NCBI RefSeq assembly: GCF_026262505.1
Contig: NC_067203.1
Coordinates: 15,512,392-15,576,391, forward strand
Direction of reading: 5' to 3'
DNA length: 64,000 nucleotides
DNA from: Trichomonas vaginalis G3
Taxonomy: Eukaryota; Parabasalia; Trichomonadida; Trichomonadidae
The position numbers were made by a program, and so were the translations under genes. Position 1 is the stretch's first letter. The number at the start of each line of letters is the position of its first letter. Under the pieces are notes generated by a model. It did not search any database. It was not told the DNA's origin and saw only the letters and a program-made list of their open reading frames with translations. This document shows, piece after piece, positions 41,699 to 53,035 of the stretch.

Positions 41699-42568
41699 AT
41701 GCTTTCATTGCTCTTTTTTATTGCATCCAGAAATAGAAAGGAGATAATAACTGTAAATAGTGATGCTACAAAGACTTTCGAACCATGGATATATAAATTT
41801 ACTTTAAATGCTGCAGCTGGAGGAACCGGATGTCAACGAAATACTCAAAATACATTTGGAGGCAATGGTGCACAAGTTAAGGCTTCATTGCTTTTTATTC
41901 AAAAAACCACTGTCCGATTCATAATTGGAAAAAAGCCCATAGGAGGTTGCATACTTCAAAACGTTGGAGGACATCCAAATGGGGGAAATAGTGGAAGAGA
42001 TACTAATTTCTTAGCTAATGATGCCACTGGTGGTGGAGGGGGAATGACTGCAATAATGATAGATAATGATTTCATATTGATTGCAGGAGGAGGTGCAGGA
42101 GGTGCTGGTATATACAATGGATCTCATGGAGGTGGTTTTAAATACACAATGCGTGTTAGAGTTTCAGATCAGGTCCCTGAATATGATAAAAAATATTTTT
42201 CTGACAAGAATAAAGGTGGAGATGGTGAGAGTGGTCGCAAAACTCCAGGATCTGGCGGTGGTGGTGGATGGCCTGGTGGAAAAGGAGGAGAAAGTCATTC
42301 CAAATTAAAGCTTGAAGTTTGTGGTTTTGGAGGAGTTTCAGGGTACAATGAAGCATATCAATATTATCATAAAAGACCAGAAGCAATAGATGGAAGGTTT
42401 ACTAACAATAACGGGGATGGCTCTGCAATTAGGGTTGTTAGATTCCCGACGATAGGTGTCTTGGAAGATTTGCCTGGTGTCATCATAGTGTCTTTAAATC
42501 AAAAATTTTATTTTGGAGTTAGTTTTATTGATTTTTCAATAAAAAACATTTCTAAAACAAGAAAATAA
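41699..42568 (+). CDS. Gly-rich family protein, copy 1 (289 aa)
   Basis: Typical modules are YKFTLNAAAGGTGCQ near residue 40, a middle with PNGGNSGRD, then GGGGGMTAIMID, ILIAGGGAGGAGIYNGSHGGG, GSGGGGGWPGG and CGFGGVSG. This matches the Pfam Gly_rich family (PF12810 as I recall it), noted as greatly expanded in T. vaginalis. The function is unknown. The C-terminus differs from copies 2 and 3: after DGSAIRVV it reads into unrelated residues ending KTRK. It lacks the DTVPENNRKPRK tail, an orphan copy of which lies 0.9 kb downstream. The short hydrophobic N-terminus (MLSLLFFIAS) may be a weak signal. Confidence 0.8.
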   Translation: MLSLLFFIASRNRKEIITVNSDATKTFEPWIYKFTLNAAAGGTGCQRNTQNTFGGNGAQVKASLLFIQKTTVRFIIGKKPIGGCILQNVGGHPNGGNSGRDTNFLANDATGGGGGMTAIMIDNDFILIAGGGAGGAGIYNGSHGGGFKYTMRVRVSDQVPEYDKKYFSDKNKGGDGESGRKTPGSGGGGGWPGGKGGESHSKLKLEVCGFGGVSGYNEAYQYYHKRPEAIDGRFTNNNGDGSAIRVVRFPTIGVLEDLPGVIIVSLNQKFYFGVSFIDFSIKNISKTRK

Positions 42569-43443
42569 AACGATAAAATATTTATATTTTATATAATGAT
42601 CTTATATATTTAAAATAAATATCATTTTATTTTTTTCATTGGTGTCTGTCAAACCATAATACACTATTCAAAAATTCAATGTGTCTTGCGGTTTCAAAAG
42701 ACACCTTCAAATTGAACGATAGCACAGACACTATTGAATTTTACCCATTTTATTTAGTTTTTACCCTTTTTATTTTTAAGAATTAATGACTGAAACAGCC
42801 GTTTTGCTATGACCTCAATCACTTTTATTTATTATTTTAAATATTATTTAATTTTATTATTTGAATAGGCCAACTTATATTTGAGAAGCTCAATTTGAGA
42901 CCACTTAATACATTGAAATATCATAAATATTGAAATATTAAAAGTGTATTTCAAAATATTGAAATTATAAAAATTTATAATACTGAAATTGGGACAAATT
43001 AATAAATTCAATGTGTTTTTTTTGAAATAACTCTCAAATATTATTTTTTTGTTTATTTAATGATGAATAAATATGATTGTTTTAGTCAATCATAAAAACT
43101 AATTTAAGTTTAAAATAATGAAAGGATAATTTGATCGTTTTTTAAAATACAATTATTTTTGATGATTTGCAAGAATCTTTGAAAACAATATAATATATGT
43201 TCTATTTTTGTAAAATTTATCCAAATCATGTATGACATAAATTATGATTAAAACGATGAAAGAACCAAAAAGTGTGTTTTGTGTTTTGTTGTTGCGTGTT
43301 GGATGCGGGATCCTGTTATTTCCGAAATCGACAAAAAATTTGGAAATTTAATTTCCGAAATCGAAATTATATTAATGTTTTTAATATTCTTATATCAAAC
43401 GGATTAAAGTTCATTAAGAGAAAAACAATTGTAACATTTAGAG
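42569..43443. other. Spacer between Gly-rich copy 1 and an orphan Gly-rich tail
   Basis: This is AT-rich with no supported gene. The phrase GGTGTCTGTCAAACC...AAAGACACC at ~42640-42700 shows weak inverted symmetry. It may be an insertion that separated copy 1 from its original 3' end. Confidence 0.35.
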
Positions 43444-43541
43444 TGATTAGGGATACAGTTCCAGAAAATAATCGTAAGCCAAGAAAGATTTTAGTCGCAT
43501 CTTCAATGTATATGTCTTTTGCAGCCTCAAATTTGTTTTAA
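43444..43541 (+). pseudogene. Orphan 3' tail of a Gly-rich family gene
   Basis: The sequence encodes RDTVPENNRKPRKILVASSM, then YMSFAASNLF and a stop, matching the C-terminal tails of the copies at 44256 and 46260. Nothing Gly-rich lies immediately upstream. It is either the displaced tail of copy 1 or the remnant of a deleted fourth copy. Confidence 0.8.
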
Positions 43542-44255
43542 TTATTTGTATTAACGTAATAAAATGATTTATTTCAATCGTTTTTGTTTTATATATGCCA
43601 AAATAACTAATATCCATCAAATTATGTTGTAATATTATTAATTTTAAAATCAAGATATTTTTTATTAGTGTTATTTCAAATTTTTAAATAATATTTTTCT
43701 TTCTTCTGCAATGATTTATAATGCATATCATTTTATTTGATAAATTGAAACATTTGTTCAATTACAAATTAAAAATAGAAGAATTAAGCACCATGTCTAT
43801 TAATTGTCACATAGCATACTTTCTGATAGTTTATTTTTTGATTTCTTTGATTTATTTATCCTTTTTGGTGAGAAGGTTAACGTAATTCCTCACAATTTCT
43901 TTTGTATAAAATAAAATTTTCTCAATGGAATAATAATACGTTATGTAAAGTTAAAAATATGGGCAATATTTATACCTGGCCATATTATATCAAATAAATT
44001 TCCTTTCAAATCTCCAAAATTTTTATTCACATCTTATAGCCCATTTTTTCCAATTAAATATGAATGATATTATAATATTTGTTATATTGATTCTTTCAAA
44101 ATTGAATTAGTCGTAATTCAATCCGAATTCAATATTGATAGAATCCAATGTAATTTCGTCAGAAATCCATAAAGTTTTTTAAATATAAATATTTAAAAAA
44201 CACTAATTTCACACATTATTTATTGAAAATATATTTTGAATGACGATCAAAATAA

Positions 44256-45098
44256 ATGAATACATTGCTCTTTTTTATTGCGGCTCGGAATCTAAGATTT
44301 ATTAAAACAATAGTCGATGATGCCACAAACTCATTTAAACCCGGAATATATGAATTTACTTTAAATGCTGCAGCTGGAGGCCGTGGGTGCCAATCAGGTA
44401 AAAAAAATACTTATGGAGGGAATGGAGCAAAAGTACAAGCTAGATTAAAATTTACCAATAGAACAAATGTCAATTTTTCAATCGGAAAAATGCCTATAGG
44501 AGGTTGCAATAGACAAAATCCAGGTGGAAATCCTAATGGAGGAGCGAGCGGTAGAGATCGCAATATCTATGGCAATGATCCATCGGGCGGCGGTGGAGGA
44601 ATGACTGCAATTATGATTGACGGTGAATACATTTTAATTGCTGGTGGAGGCGCTGGAGGTGCAGGAATCTTCAATGGCTCTCATGGAGGAGGTTTTGGAT
44701 ACACATTACATGTAACAAAATATGGACAAATAGAAGACTACTCTGTTTTATATGTCCAAAATATTATGCAAGGCGAAGATGGTGGATATGCATTAGAAAC
44801 CCCAGGATCTGGGGGTGGTGGCGGTTGGTTTGGCGGAAAAGGAGGAATTGGGAGTGAAAAAACTAATCCAATAGTTTGTGGCCATGGTGGAGTGTCAGGA
44901 TGTTTAAATTCTTCTCAATATTTATTCACAATCCCAACAGCAATAGATGGTAGATATACAAATAATTACGGAAATGGCTCAGTTAATATTGTTCTTGTTA
45001 ATGTACTGGATACAGTTCCAGAAAATAATCGCAAACCCCGAAAGATCTTTGTTGCATCCTCAATGTATATGTCATTTGCAGCCACAAATTTGTTATAA
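44256..45098 (+). CDS. Gly-rich family protein, copy 2 (280 aa)
   Basis: It begins MNTLLFFIAARN and then has the family core YEFTLNAAAGGRGCQ, IGKMPIGGC, NPNGGASGRD, GGGGGMTAIMID, AGGGAGGAGIFNGSHGGG, SGGGGGWFGGKGG and CGHGGVSG, plus the tail DTVPENNRKPRKIFVASS. Bases 44586-44899 are identical to 46584-46897 in copy 3 except for one base (Glu to Lys), while flanking coding sequence is strongly diverged. All three copies also share an upstream AATTCAAT..GAATTCAA phrase ~60-170 bases before the ATG, showing that promoter regions were duplicated with the genes. Confidence 0.85.
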   Translation: MNTLLFFIAARNLRFIKTIVDDATNSFKPGIYEFTLNAAAGGRGCQSGKKNTYGGNGAKVQARLKFTNRTNVNFSIGKMPIGGCNRQNPGGNPNGGASGRDRNIYGNDPSGGGGGMTAIMIDGEYILIAGGGAGGAGIFNGSHGGGFGYTLHVTKYGQIEDYSVLYVQNIMQGEDGGYALETPGSGGGGGWFGGKGGIGSEKTNPIVCGHGGVSGCLNSSQYLFTIPTAIDGRYTNNYGNGSVNIVLVNVLDTVPENNRKPRKIFVASSMYMSFAATNLL

Positions 45099-46259
45099 TT
45101 TTTGTTAATATATTTTTGTTTTATTCATGCAACATAAATCGATTCTGATTGATTTTTGAAATAATTTTAAAATTAATTTTTAAAAAATATCATAATTAAA
45201 TTATAACTTGTAAGTACAGATTTACCACATTTTAAATTTATTTCGAATTGTAGTGTATTTTATTAATTCAATTTTGATTTTGAAATGTAAGAAATTGAAG
45301 TATTTGAACTTCATCCAACATCACATTATATGATTTATACAACTTACTATCATTATGTATGTAGATATTGTTTTATTTCGGTCAAATCGGAAAAAAAAAT
45401 CATGTTTTAAACGAAATTTACTAAATTCTCACACTGCCACTCTAAATTAGTACAAAATCAATTCAAATATTTCAATATTTTCAATGACAGAATCAATTCT
45501 ATTTTTTAGGTACTTTTGCCGACAGATTCTGCTAAACGAAATTAGGAAACGAACAAATAAATGAAAATAGTAATTGGCCCATTCCATAACATTAAAGACG
45601 TCAAAATATCAGCTACAGGCAAACTTCCCGAATTTTACTATCAATTCAATTGCAAGTAAAATTTTAATGGAACCGCTGATAAAGGATGTATCTCACGATA
45701 AGTGCCCCATTTGTGCAAACTTATAATTTTGAAGCTTTGACATTCCATTCAAGAATGTTTTTGAACGGACTATTGTCCTTAATGTTACTGTAAAAACATT
45801 AAAAATGTGAGTGTAAAAAATATTTGATTTTAAATTTAATTTTTTTTAATTTCAAATTTTCATATGTTAAATGTAAAAGATTCAACAAATCACCAAGTTA
45901 GAATAATTGGATAAAATTGAAAAAATGATTATCGATGACGGTTCGAAATTAAATAAGTTTCTGAAAACTCTAAAATTTTTGGATACAGCTATCCCAAATA
46001 AAAATAATTATCCATCTTATAGATCTTTATTTTCTCAAATAATTAATTAACTCTGATTTCAAAATTTTCGACCTTGATAGAAATAGAATCAAAAGCTATG
46101 AGAATATAAAATATAAATAATTTCTATTCAGTGCAAATTTGAAAGAGTCGCAATTCAATTCATATTCAAAATTGTGATTGAATTGCTATCAAATATCTTC
46201 AGAATTTTATAATATTCAATAAAGATTTAATTTTGAATTATGAATTACGATGGATTCAA

Positions 46260-47096
46260 ATGCATTCATTACTCTGTTTTATTTCAGCTCGGATTCCAGT
46301 AGATGTAATTGAAGGAGTGGAGTCTGAAACAAAAAGCTATGATATAGGGATATATGAATTTACCTTAAATGCTGCAGCTGGCGGGATTGGATGCCAAGAT
46401 GGTCTTAGCTATACATTTGGAGGTCGAGGGGCAACAGTAAAAGCTTTATTAAAATTTACTCAAAGAACAGAAGTACAATTCATAATCGGCAAGAAACCGA
46501 GGAGTGTATGCTATACTTATAATTTAGGAGGGTATCCAAATGGAGGAAGTTCTGGAAGTGATTGGTTTAATCAAGATAATTCTGGCGGCGGTGGAGGAAT
46601 GACTGCAATTATGATTGACGGTGAATACATTTTAATTGCTGGTGGAGGCGCTGGAGGTGCAGGAATCTTCAATGGCTCTCATGGAGGAGGTTTTGGATAC
46701 ACATTACATGTAACAAAATATGGACAAATAGAAGACTACTCTGTTTTATATGTCCAAAATATTATGCAAGGCGAAGATGGTGGATATGCATTAAAAACCC
46801 CAGGATCTGGGGGTGGTGGCGGTTGGTTTGGCGGAAAAGGAGGAATTGGGAGTGAAAAAACTAATCCAATAGTTTGTGGCCATGGTGGAGTGTCAGGGTA
46901 CTTAAATATATCCCAACATTTCATTACAAATCCAATTGCAAGAGATGGTAGATTTACAAACAACGATGGAGACGGTTCTGCTAGAGTATTACAAATAATA
47001 ATGAAAGATACAGTTCCAGAAAATAATCGAAAACCAAGAAAGATCTTAGTTGCATCATCAATGTACATGTCTTTTGCTGCCACAAATATGTTTTAA
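46260..47096 (+). CDS. Gly-rich family protein, copy 3 (278 aa)
   Basis: The start is set at the ATG at 46260 (MHSLLCFISAR) by alignment with the other copies; an in-frame ATG 27 bases upstream would add nine residues. The core modules are as in copy 2, ending DTVPENNRKPRKILVASS with final TNMF. The central 314-bp tract is shared with copy 2. The conserved tail and core argue for continued selection or recent homogenisation. The location and role are unknown; related glycine-rich regions occur in ALK/LTK-type receptor ectodomains. Confidence 0.83.
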   Translation: MHSLLCFISARIPVDVIEGVESETKSYDIGIYEFTLNAAAGGIGCQDGLSYTFGGRGATVKALLKFTQRTEVQFIIGKKPRSVCYTYNLGGYPNGGSSGSDWFNQDNSGGGGGMTAIMIDGEYILIAGGGAGGAGIFNGSHGGGFGYTLHVTKYGQIEDYSVLYVQNIMQGEDGGYALKTPGSGGGGGWFGGKGGIGSEKTNPIVCGHGGVSGYLNISQHFITNPIARDGRFTNNDGDGSARVLQIIMKDTVPENNRKPRKILVASSMYMSFAATNMF

Positions 47097-47510
47097 TACA
47101 TATAATATATAGAATTAAATATGTTTTATTTACTGAAATTAACTATTTTTGCATCAAAATGTTTTATTTTTCAAATTTATTGCAAATAAGCTGATAAAGA
47201 CTTTATCTGGCTCATGCTATGCTAAATGATATTCATTTATGTGATATTATATAATGATTTAGAAAAGCGGGATATTTAAAGCTTTTATAAATACTATTTA
47301 ATACCGTAGAAAATTGATATACTATTCTAATGTATATTAAATTTATTTCATATAATGCAATAATATCAAGATTCATTTTTTCAAATTCTTAAAATTTTGA
47401 TTCTGAGTTTTTAAGTTCAGTTTTCCTTTATGTTATTATATGGTACAGCTATTTTCCATAAAATCGATCAATATTGTCTTTTTGATTTTGGCCGACCACA
47501 TCGAACCACG

Positions 47511-47997
47511 ATGGCCTCGACTAAAATACCTGAACCCGAGTTAGATAGCGTATTAATTGCAGCACAGTTAGCACGCTTCTGCCCTACATCACTATCGTTC
47601 GATAATTTAAGTATCTCGTGCTTCAAGGAGTCGAAGAAGAAAACAAAATATGAAAAAAATAATGAGCATAATAACTTTGAATATATACCACCGAAGCCTA
47701 TCCAACTCAATAATAACAATAATACAGAAAAGAACAATACCAACAATAGCAAATCCAAATTTTCATTTTTATTAAAGAGCAAGACAACATACTACACTAA
47801 GCAAGTTTGTTTATGAGCTTCCGAATATAAAGAAAGTATCGACACCCATCAAATCCAATAAATCACTCATGGTCATTTCATTATCGGTCGGTGACTTAAA
47901 GTCTATTGATACACCAATCATAAAAGGAGCCAGGCAAGTTAATTCTATGAATGACTATTCTTCAGACTCAGAAGATTATTATTCTGAGTCAGATTGA
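47511..47997 (+). pseudogene. Asn/Ser-rich protein gene with one probable frameshift (~160 codons)
   Basis: The frame from MASTKIPEPELDSVLIAAQL runs through a Lys/Asn-rich middle to a stop at 47816. A second frame picks up with YELPNIKKVSTPIKSNKS and continues to MNDYSSDSEDYYSESD and a stop at 47997. The acidic, Ser-rich end and clean codon pattern suggest that both belong to one gene. The frame change lies within ~47755-47815. No Trichomonas-type intron signals (GTAYGT; ACTAACACACAG) are visible there. The family was not recognised. Confidence 0.6.
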
Positions 47998-48544
47998 AGG
48001 TAGAATTTATGTAATTAAATATATAGAGTTTTTTGCGACTTCTTTATGATTTTTATATCAATCCGACCATATAATACCTTTTTTAGGCTTCATAATATAT
48101 ATTCTTTTGGAATTATACTACATTGAGTCATATGATATGTTTCTAATAACACAGGATACATTTCTTCTGAGATTCTTTGAATTTGGCCGTAATCTAACAA
48201 ATATATGCCAAAATTATAATAATTCACTTGATATGAAGCTATAATATTTACTATTTCATGAGCTATATACATATACCATAATAGATTTTTATATATCCTT
48301 ATTTCTCATGAATAATATTATAATATTTGATGATTTTTTTTTAGATTTAACAAAATCTCATCAAATATGATAATATACGTTAATGTGTTTATATGGAAGC
48401 TGGTATTTTGTCTATAGTATTTGTTTCGAAATTGATATGAAATTTTGATTAATAAAATAGGATTTTCTCATAATCAAATATACGTAAATATGTGATAATT
48501 TGAAAAGGGGCAAGGTAGAGAAAAGTTTTATTAAATTTAATTTT
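47998..48544. other. Intergenic region, possibly with a relic minus-strand frame
   Basis: A 60-codon minus-strand frame at 48090-48272 (MYIAHEIVNIIASYQVNYYN...) has some coding-like composition but no family, promoter or continuation. It is not called as a gene. Confidence 0.3.
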
Positions 48545-49120
48545 TTATGATGAGATAATAATATAAAGCATTGGAATGAGCAAATTTAGATATGGATTGG
48601 TGCATTTTCTAGAGCAATATAAGCAAAAATCTTTACTGAAGATTCGTAAATCTCCAAAAATTTCAGCGTGGTTCAAGCACCATATATAGCCACCATAAAC
48701 AGTTTCCCCCATATTCTGAAAGTTAATGGCATAGCATTCTTGGGGATTACTAATGGTGAAAGTTTCAGATTTTGAATATCCGTTTAATCTATTCGAATTT
48801 TGGACATCGTCAATAACTTTCCAATTCTCATTGAAGCAAGAGACTTGCCAGCTTCTGGCAAAATATTTATTTTCATAATCTCGATTAGTTAGTGTGTAAT
48901 TGGTGAAATAGATCGATGATCTAAGAAGTGCAATGGTTAAACCTTGATTTGGTTTATCTTCGCCGCACCATACATTATGTTCACTTTTATTAAATATATT
49001 ATTGATGCGATAATCAACTCGTGTAGTTGAATCACATGTATAACTAAAATGTTTAGGATATGCTCTCGTGATACCATCAAAATCTCCATTTCTTTTAGGA
49101 TAAATGATGTTGATATCAAT
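48545..49120 (-). pseudogene. Fragment of a discoidin-like (F5/8 type C-like) domain protein
   Basis: A clean ~190-codon minus-strand frame has no start codon. It opens after a TGA with IDINIIYPKRNGDFDGI and continues with VWCGEDKPNQGLTIALL, a SWQVSCFNENWKVIDD stretch and SETFTISNPQECYAINF, and ends at a stop at 48545. The pattern of a lead-in YPKRNG..DGI, a W..KPNQ core and a W.V....NW..ID strand resembles F5/8-type carbohydrate/lipid-binding domains found at the C-termini of many trichomonad proteins. The 5' part of the gene is missing or unrecognisable. The domain assignment is inference. Confidence 0.55.
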
Positions 49121-49604
49121 TCATTTTTGTCACTTTTGGATGATTTGTTTTATTTCAAAATATTGTCAGATTTATAAGGAGAATATCACTATTTAACAAA
49201 GCAGCAAAGAAATATTCTGCATTTCCAAACATGATATCAAAATACATGCAAGATTCTGAAAACAGGACTCAAAAATATTTAATATTTGCAAAATCTCGGG
49301 TCAAAAATTTTTCTGGAGTTTTGGACCCTGAGATTTTGAAACTACTATACCGCTTCTACAGGCTTATTGAAAAAGAGATGTAGCATTACAATAAATGTCA
49401 AAATCTCTGCTTAAACTTAATGAGAATGAACATTTTTTAGACTATAAAAATAAGTTTTCCATATTCTAAAAGCTTGGGTATTTTTTTGAATGCCTATGGT
49501 ATCCAATTTGAAAAGCATAGTGATACGAATGGACCCTAAACAATGTCAAAAAAGTGTAATTCACATTTGAATCAAAAATAATCGATTGCAAGAGGATTTC
49601 ATCT
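49121..49604. other. Gene-free stretch with a hairpin at 49289-49338
   Basis: CAAAATCTCGGGTC (49289-49302) is complementary to 49324-49338 apart from one bulged base. There is no supported frame. Confidence 0.45.
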
Positions 49605-52508
49605 TCAATGTAAAATATATTTTGGCTTGAAGTAAAAGACAATAACAAATAGAAATGATAGTAAAATATTTATCAACAATATATATAAAAATGATTTCAT
49701 TTTTGTTTTCTCTTTGACCAATTTCTTGTAAAAGTCAATTTCGCTCAATTGGTTCTGAATTTTATCCAAAACAAAGTGAACAAACTTGTTTGTGCCGCAT
49801 GTTTCGTCGATTGACCTTAAACAATAAACAGCTTCAACCAAATTGAGGGAATCAAGAGATTTATTGATAAAACTGCAGATGTTGACAATATCATCTCCAG
49901 TTAAATTCTGTTGAAGCATTCCAATGATTCTGAGAAGATCGTTGTATTTCTTTTCGAAATCTACTGATTCAAGAGAATCAATTGCTTTTCTCGTCCAAAA
50001 CTCTTTGAAATCAGTACTTTCTGGTATGTAATACATGATGTTAGTAATTAAATCAGGATCTGATTTGATTCTTTGCCAAATATCTTCATCTTTGTTTTGG
50101 AGGAATTTTATGGCCTGATTTCTCTTGTTTGTACTCGAAAGATTGATGGCTTCTTGAATATCATTGATTTCTACTTCTACGTACTTCGAAATCAAATTTT
50201 GATATTGAATAAAAAGATTTGAATCGAAATTGAGAGGAACTCTCCAGTTCTCTATTCTATTCATAAGTAACATGATTTTTCTTGAGTCCCCATCTTCCAA
50301 AGCCTTAAATGCAAATTCATTATTATTTTCTGGCGGAGATTTGATGTCAAACTTAGGTTCGTAAGGTTCTTCGTGGACGTACCTTGTAGATCCGTACAAA
50401 TCTTCCTTCTCTTCGTTGGTCAAATGGCTTTCAAACTCTTTTACAATAGGAATTGCTCCTTTAAGAGTTTTTCCGATCAGTTTGGCAAATGGCCCGAGTT
50501 TTCTGAGCGGAATTTCACTCGGCCAAACAAGGACTTGGCTTGCAATTACGTGTTCGAAAGATAACCATGGATTCTCTGTTGTATTGATCTCATTGTTAGA
50601 GACAATGGCTTCGCAGATCCTGAATGAGCAATTATGTCTCCACAGTTCTTTAAATTGTTCTCTATTGAGATATTTAATAATAATTGTGGATGTTTCAGCA
50701 ATAAATAGGAAATTTGACGTGGCATCAGTGAGAATAATGTTGTAAATGAGTTAATTACACTCTGCGGAACAACAATATGCTCATTTGCCAAAAATTTTAT
50801 TGCTGATTGCGCTGGTTCAAAGAATTTCGTGGTATCTGCAACTACATCGACTGATAATTGGCTGGATCTTGCTTGCATGGCATCCATGAAACCTTGAATG
50901 TACTTGTGCGTCCCTAAAAATGTTTAATGTAGCAATTATTACGTCCTCTGCTATTTTTATTGTGGAATAAAGAATGTTCTTGTTATCTTTGATCGACAAA
51001 GAGGCCAAATACTTGAAAATCAAGGTAATAATGTCAAGATCTGATTCTCCAATTAAATTCTCTTGGAAAAGAACGGAATGGAGTGGATCTTTTGACTTAA
51101 TTGACTTCAAGAAAAAGGCTGTACGGTAGAATTCATCGAAAAAGTCCAAATTTAGGAAATGAAAATCTTCAATTTTGATTTGTTTCAAAGCAAGCATTGC
51201 ATTTTGGTTTATCTTAGGGTTCTTGTAAGAAAGGAACGAATAGAGTTGTAGTAATGTATCATTTATGAACCCTTTTCCGCATTTTTTGATACATAAAGAA
51301 TAATCAAGCTGAGAAAAGATCAAAGAGACATCTGCTGCGTGGTAAATTGTTTTTATTTTGGAGAAACAATACTTTCGCAGTGTCAATTTGAACTTTTCTG
51401 ACTTTGACAACAAATAATTTGAACAATTAGCGAGAGATCTGATGATTCCGGACATTTTATCGCTATAACTGTCATTGGAGTACCTTTCGTACATATCTAC
51501 AACAAGTTCTGGGTCATAACTTTCAACAAATTTCGAAATTGTTTCTGCTTTCTGCTGAATAACAAGAGAACCGTCTTGTGGCTTGATACTGATGAGTTCG
51601 AACTGAAGAGGGAACTTGTTGCTCGATATTTTGGACGATAACGTTGAAAAATCGATGTCAATTGAAACATCTTTGAAGGTTATCGTTGTTTTTTCATCTC
51701 CTACCTTTAATTCGCCGCCTATCTTTGAGATAATGGCCAATACATTCTCGATAGTAGCATTTGCTGTGGAGTTTTGAAGTAATTCGAGACATTGATTGGC
51801 AATTTTCGTAAAATCGCAGGATAATTGAGAAACAGGAATCGTATTCAATATGAATCCGATAATTTCGATGTTTTCTGATGATGATTGGTCGAATATTGAT
51901 AGAAAATGTTGCATTAAATTTTGTGGAGAGTGTTTGATGACTTCTGTGAGAGCCCTCATGAAATGGATGCTATATTCTTTCTTGTATGTCTTCATATAAA
52001 GGTCAATCAGGCGCTTAAGCCAGTCTTTTGGTGGAGAATCTAATCTGGAAATAAGTAAAGGGATATTTTCAAAAGATTTTGCATCATTAAAAGTGAAATA
52101 CTTCGCGAAGTCTACGTAATGAATGAATTGTTGTTTGAATGGAAGAGAAATGTGGTTAAGTAAATGAACAAAAGAAGCTGCAATATAAGGATAAACATGT
52201 GTATCAAATGGTTTGTTGTTCAAGACACTGATGAGTGAATTGTTTAGCTGATCCAGATAAAATGGAGAGCAATAATTCAAAAATAAACTTAAGGTTTTTG
52301 AAGATTTTGTAGCTAATGCGACATTTTTTTGGGAAACACATGTAAATAAAGACATCCAGATGTCAGAGAATGCTGGTTCTAGAGAATTTGTGGCTAATTT
52401 AGAAAAATTGTTGCCAAGAATGAAATCACTGAGTTTTGTAAGGTAGTTTTGTGCATCTTCAGCAGAAACAGTTCCACTTGATTCGCGAATTAAGATAGGG
52501 ATGTCCAT
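49605..52508 (-). pseudogene. HEAT-like, tail-anchored protein gene with two frameshifts (~965 codons)
   Basis: Three overlapping minus-strand frames form one gene. The first starts MDIPILIRESSGTVSAED and is helical and HEAT-like to ~residue 530. A frame change at a T run (~50915-50919) leads into GTHKYIQGFMDAMQARSS. A second change at ~50720-50745 leads into ILTDATSNFLFIAETS, continuing through PWLSFEHVIASQVLVWP to the C-terminus. The end is a hydrophobic helix (SFLYILLINILLSFLFVIVF) with a short tail, so the product would be tail-anchored. The family was not identified. Both lesions are single-base in type, so sequencing error is possible. Confidence 0.75.
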
Positions 52509-53035
52509 TAATCACTCAAACAAAAAGAAATTGCTAAGGCTCAGAAAAAAACTTTTGAAATAAATGATCGCGATTGTTTTTGATTTTTATTTGTGAAAGG
52601 AAGAAATAAATATATTTTTCGAAGTTTAATATTTTTTATTTTGTACGCCTCTCTCACAAAGTTGTATGCATTTTCATTTAATCACGTATAAATTATTAAA
52701 CAAATTCGATCAAAAATTTTGGCAGAGTAATTCCCATCTCATACTGATACTTGATTATCTATCTATGAGTTATTGTCACTCGAATAACAAAATGAAATCC
52801 CAATACATTTCAATCAATATTATCAGAATTCGATATTTTTATTAATATCAAATGCTGCTTGATATTTGATTCATTTTGCTCAGAATGCTTGAGTAATTGA
52901 GATATCCTTGCTTGATTGAATTAATAGAGAAAGAATTCTGCAAAAAATCATCAGTTGGATTGGGCAGTATTGAGAATTTACTAAATATAGCTTTTAATGA
53001 TTCAATACAAATATTTGTCTTTTAAAAACTTTTTT
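52509..53035. other. Divergent intergenic region, nothing recognised
   Basis: This is AT-rich. No initiator match was found for either neighbour. Confidence 0.5.

Noticed and set aside
47755-47815. A spliceosomal intron joining the two frames of the Asn-rich gene
   Set aside because: Neither a GTAYGT-type donor nor the extended trichomonad acceptor motif is present; a frameshift is the simpler reading.
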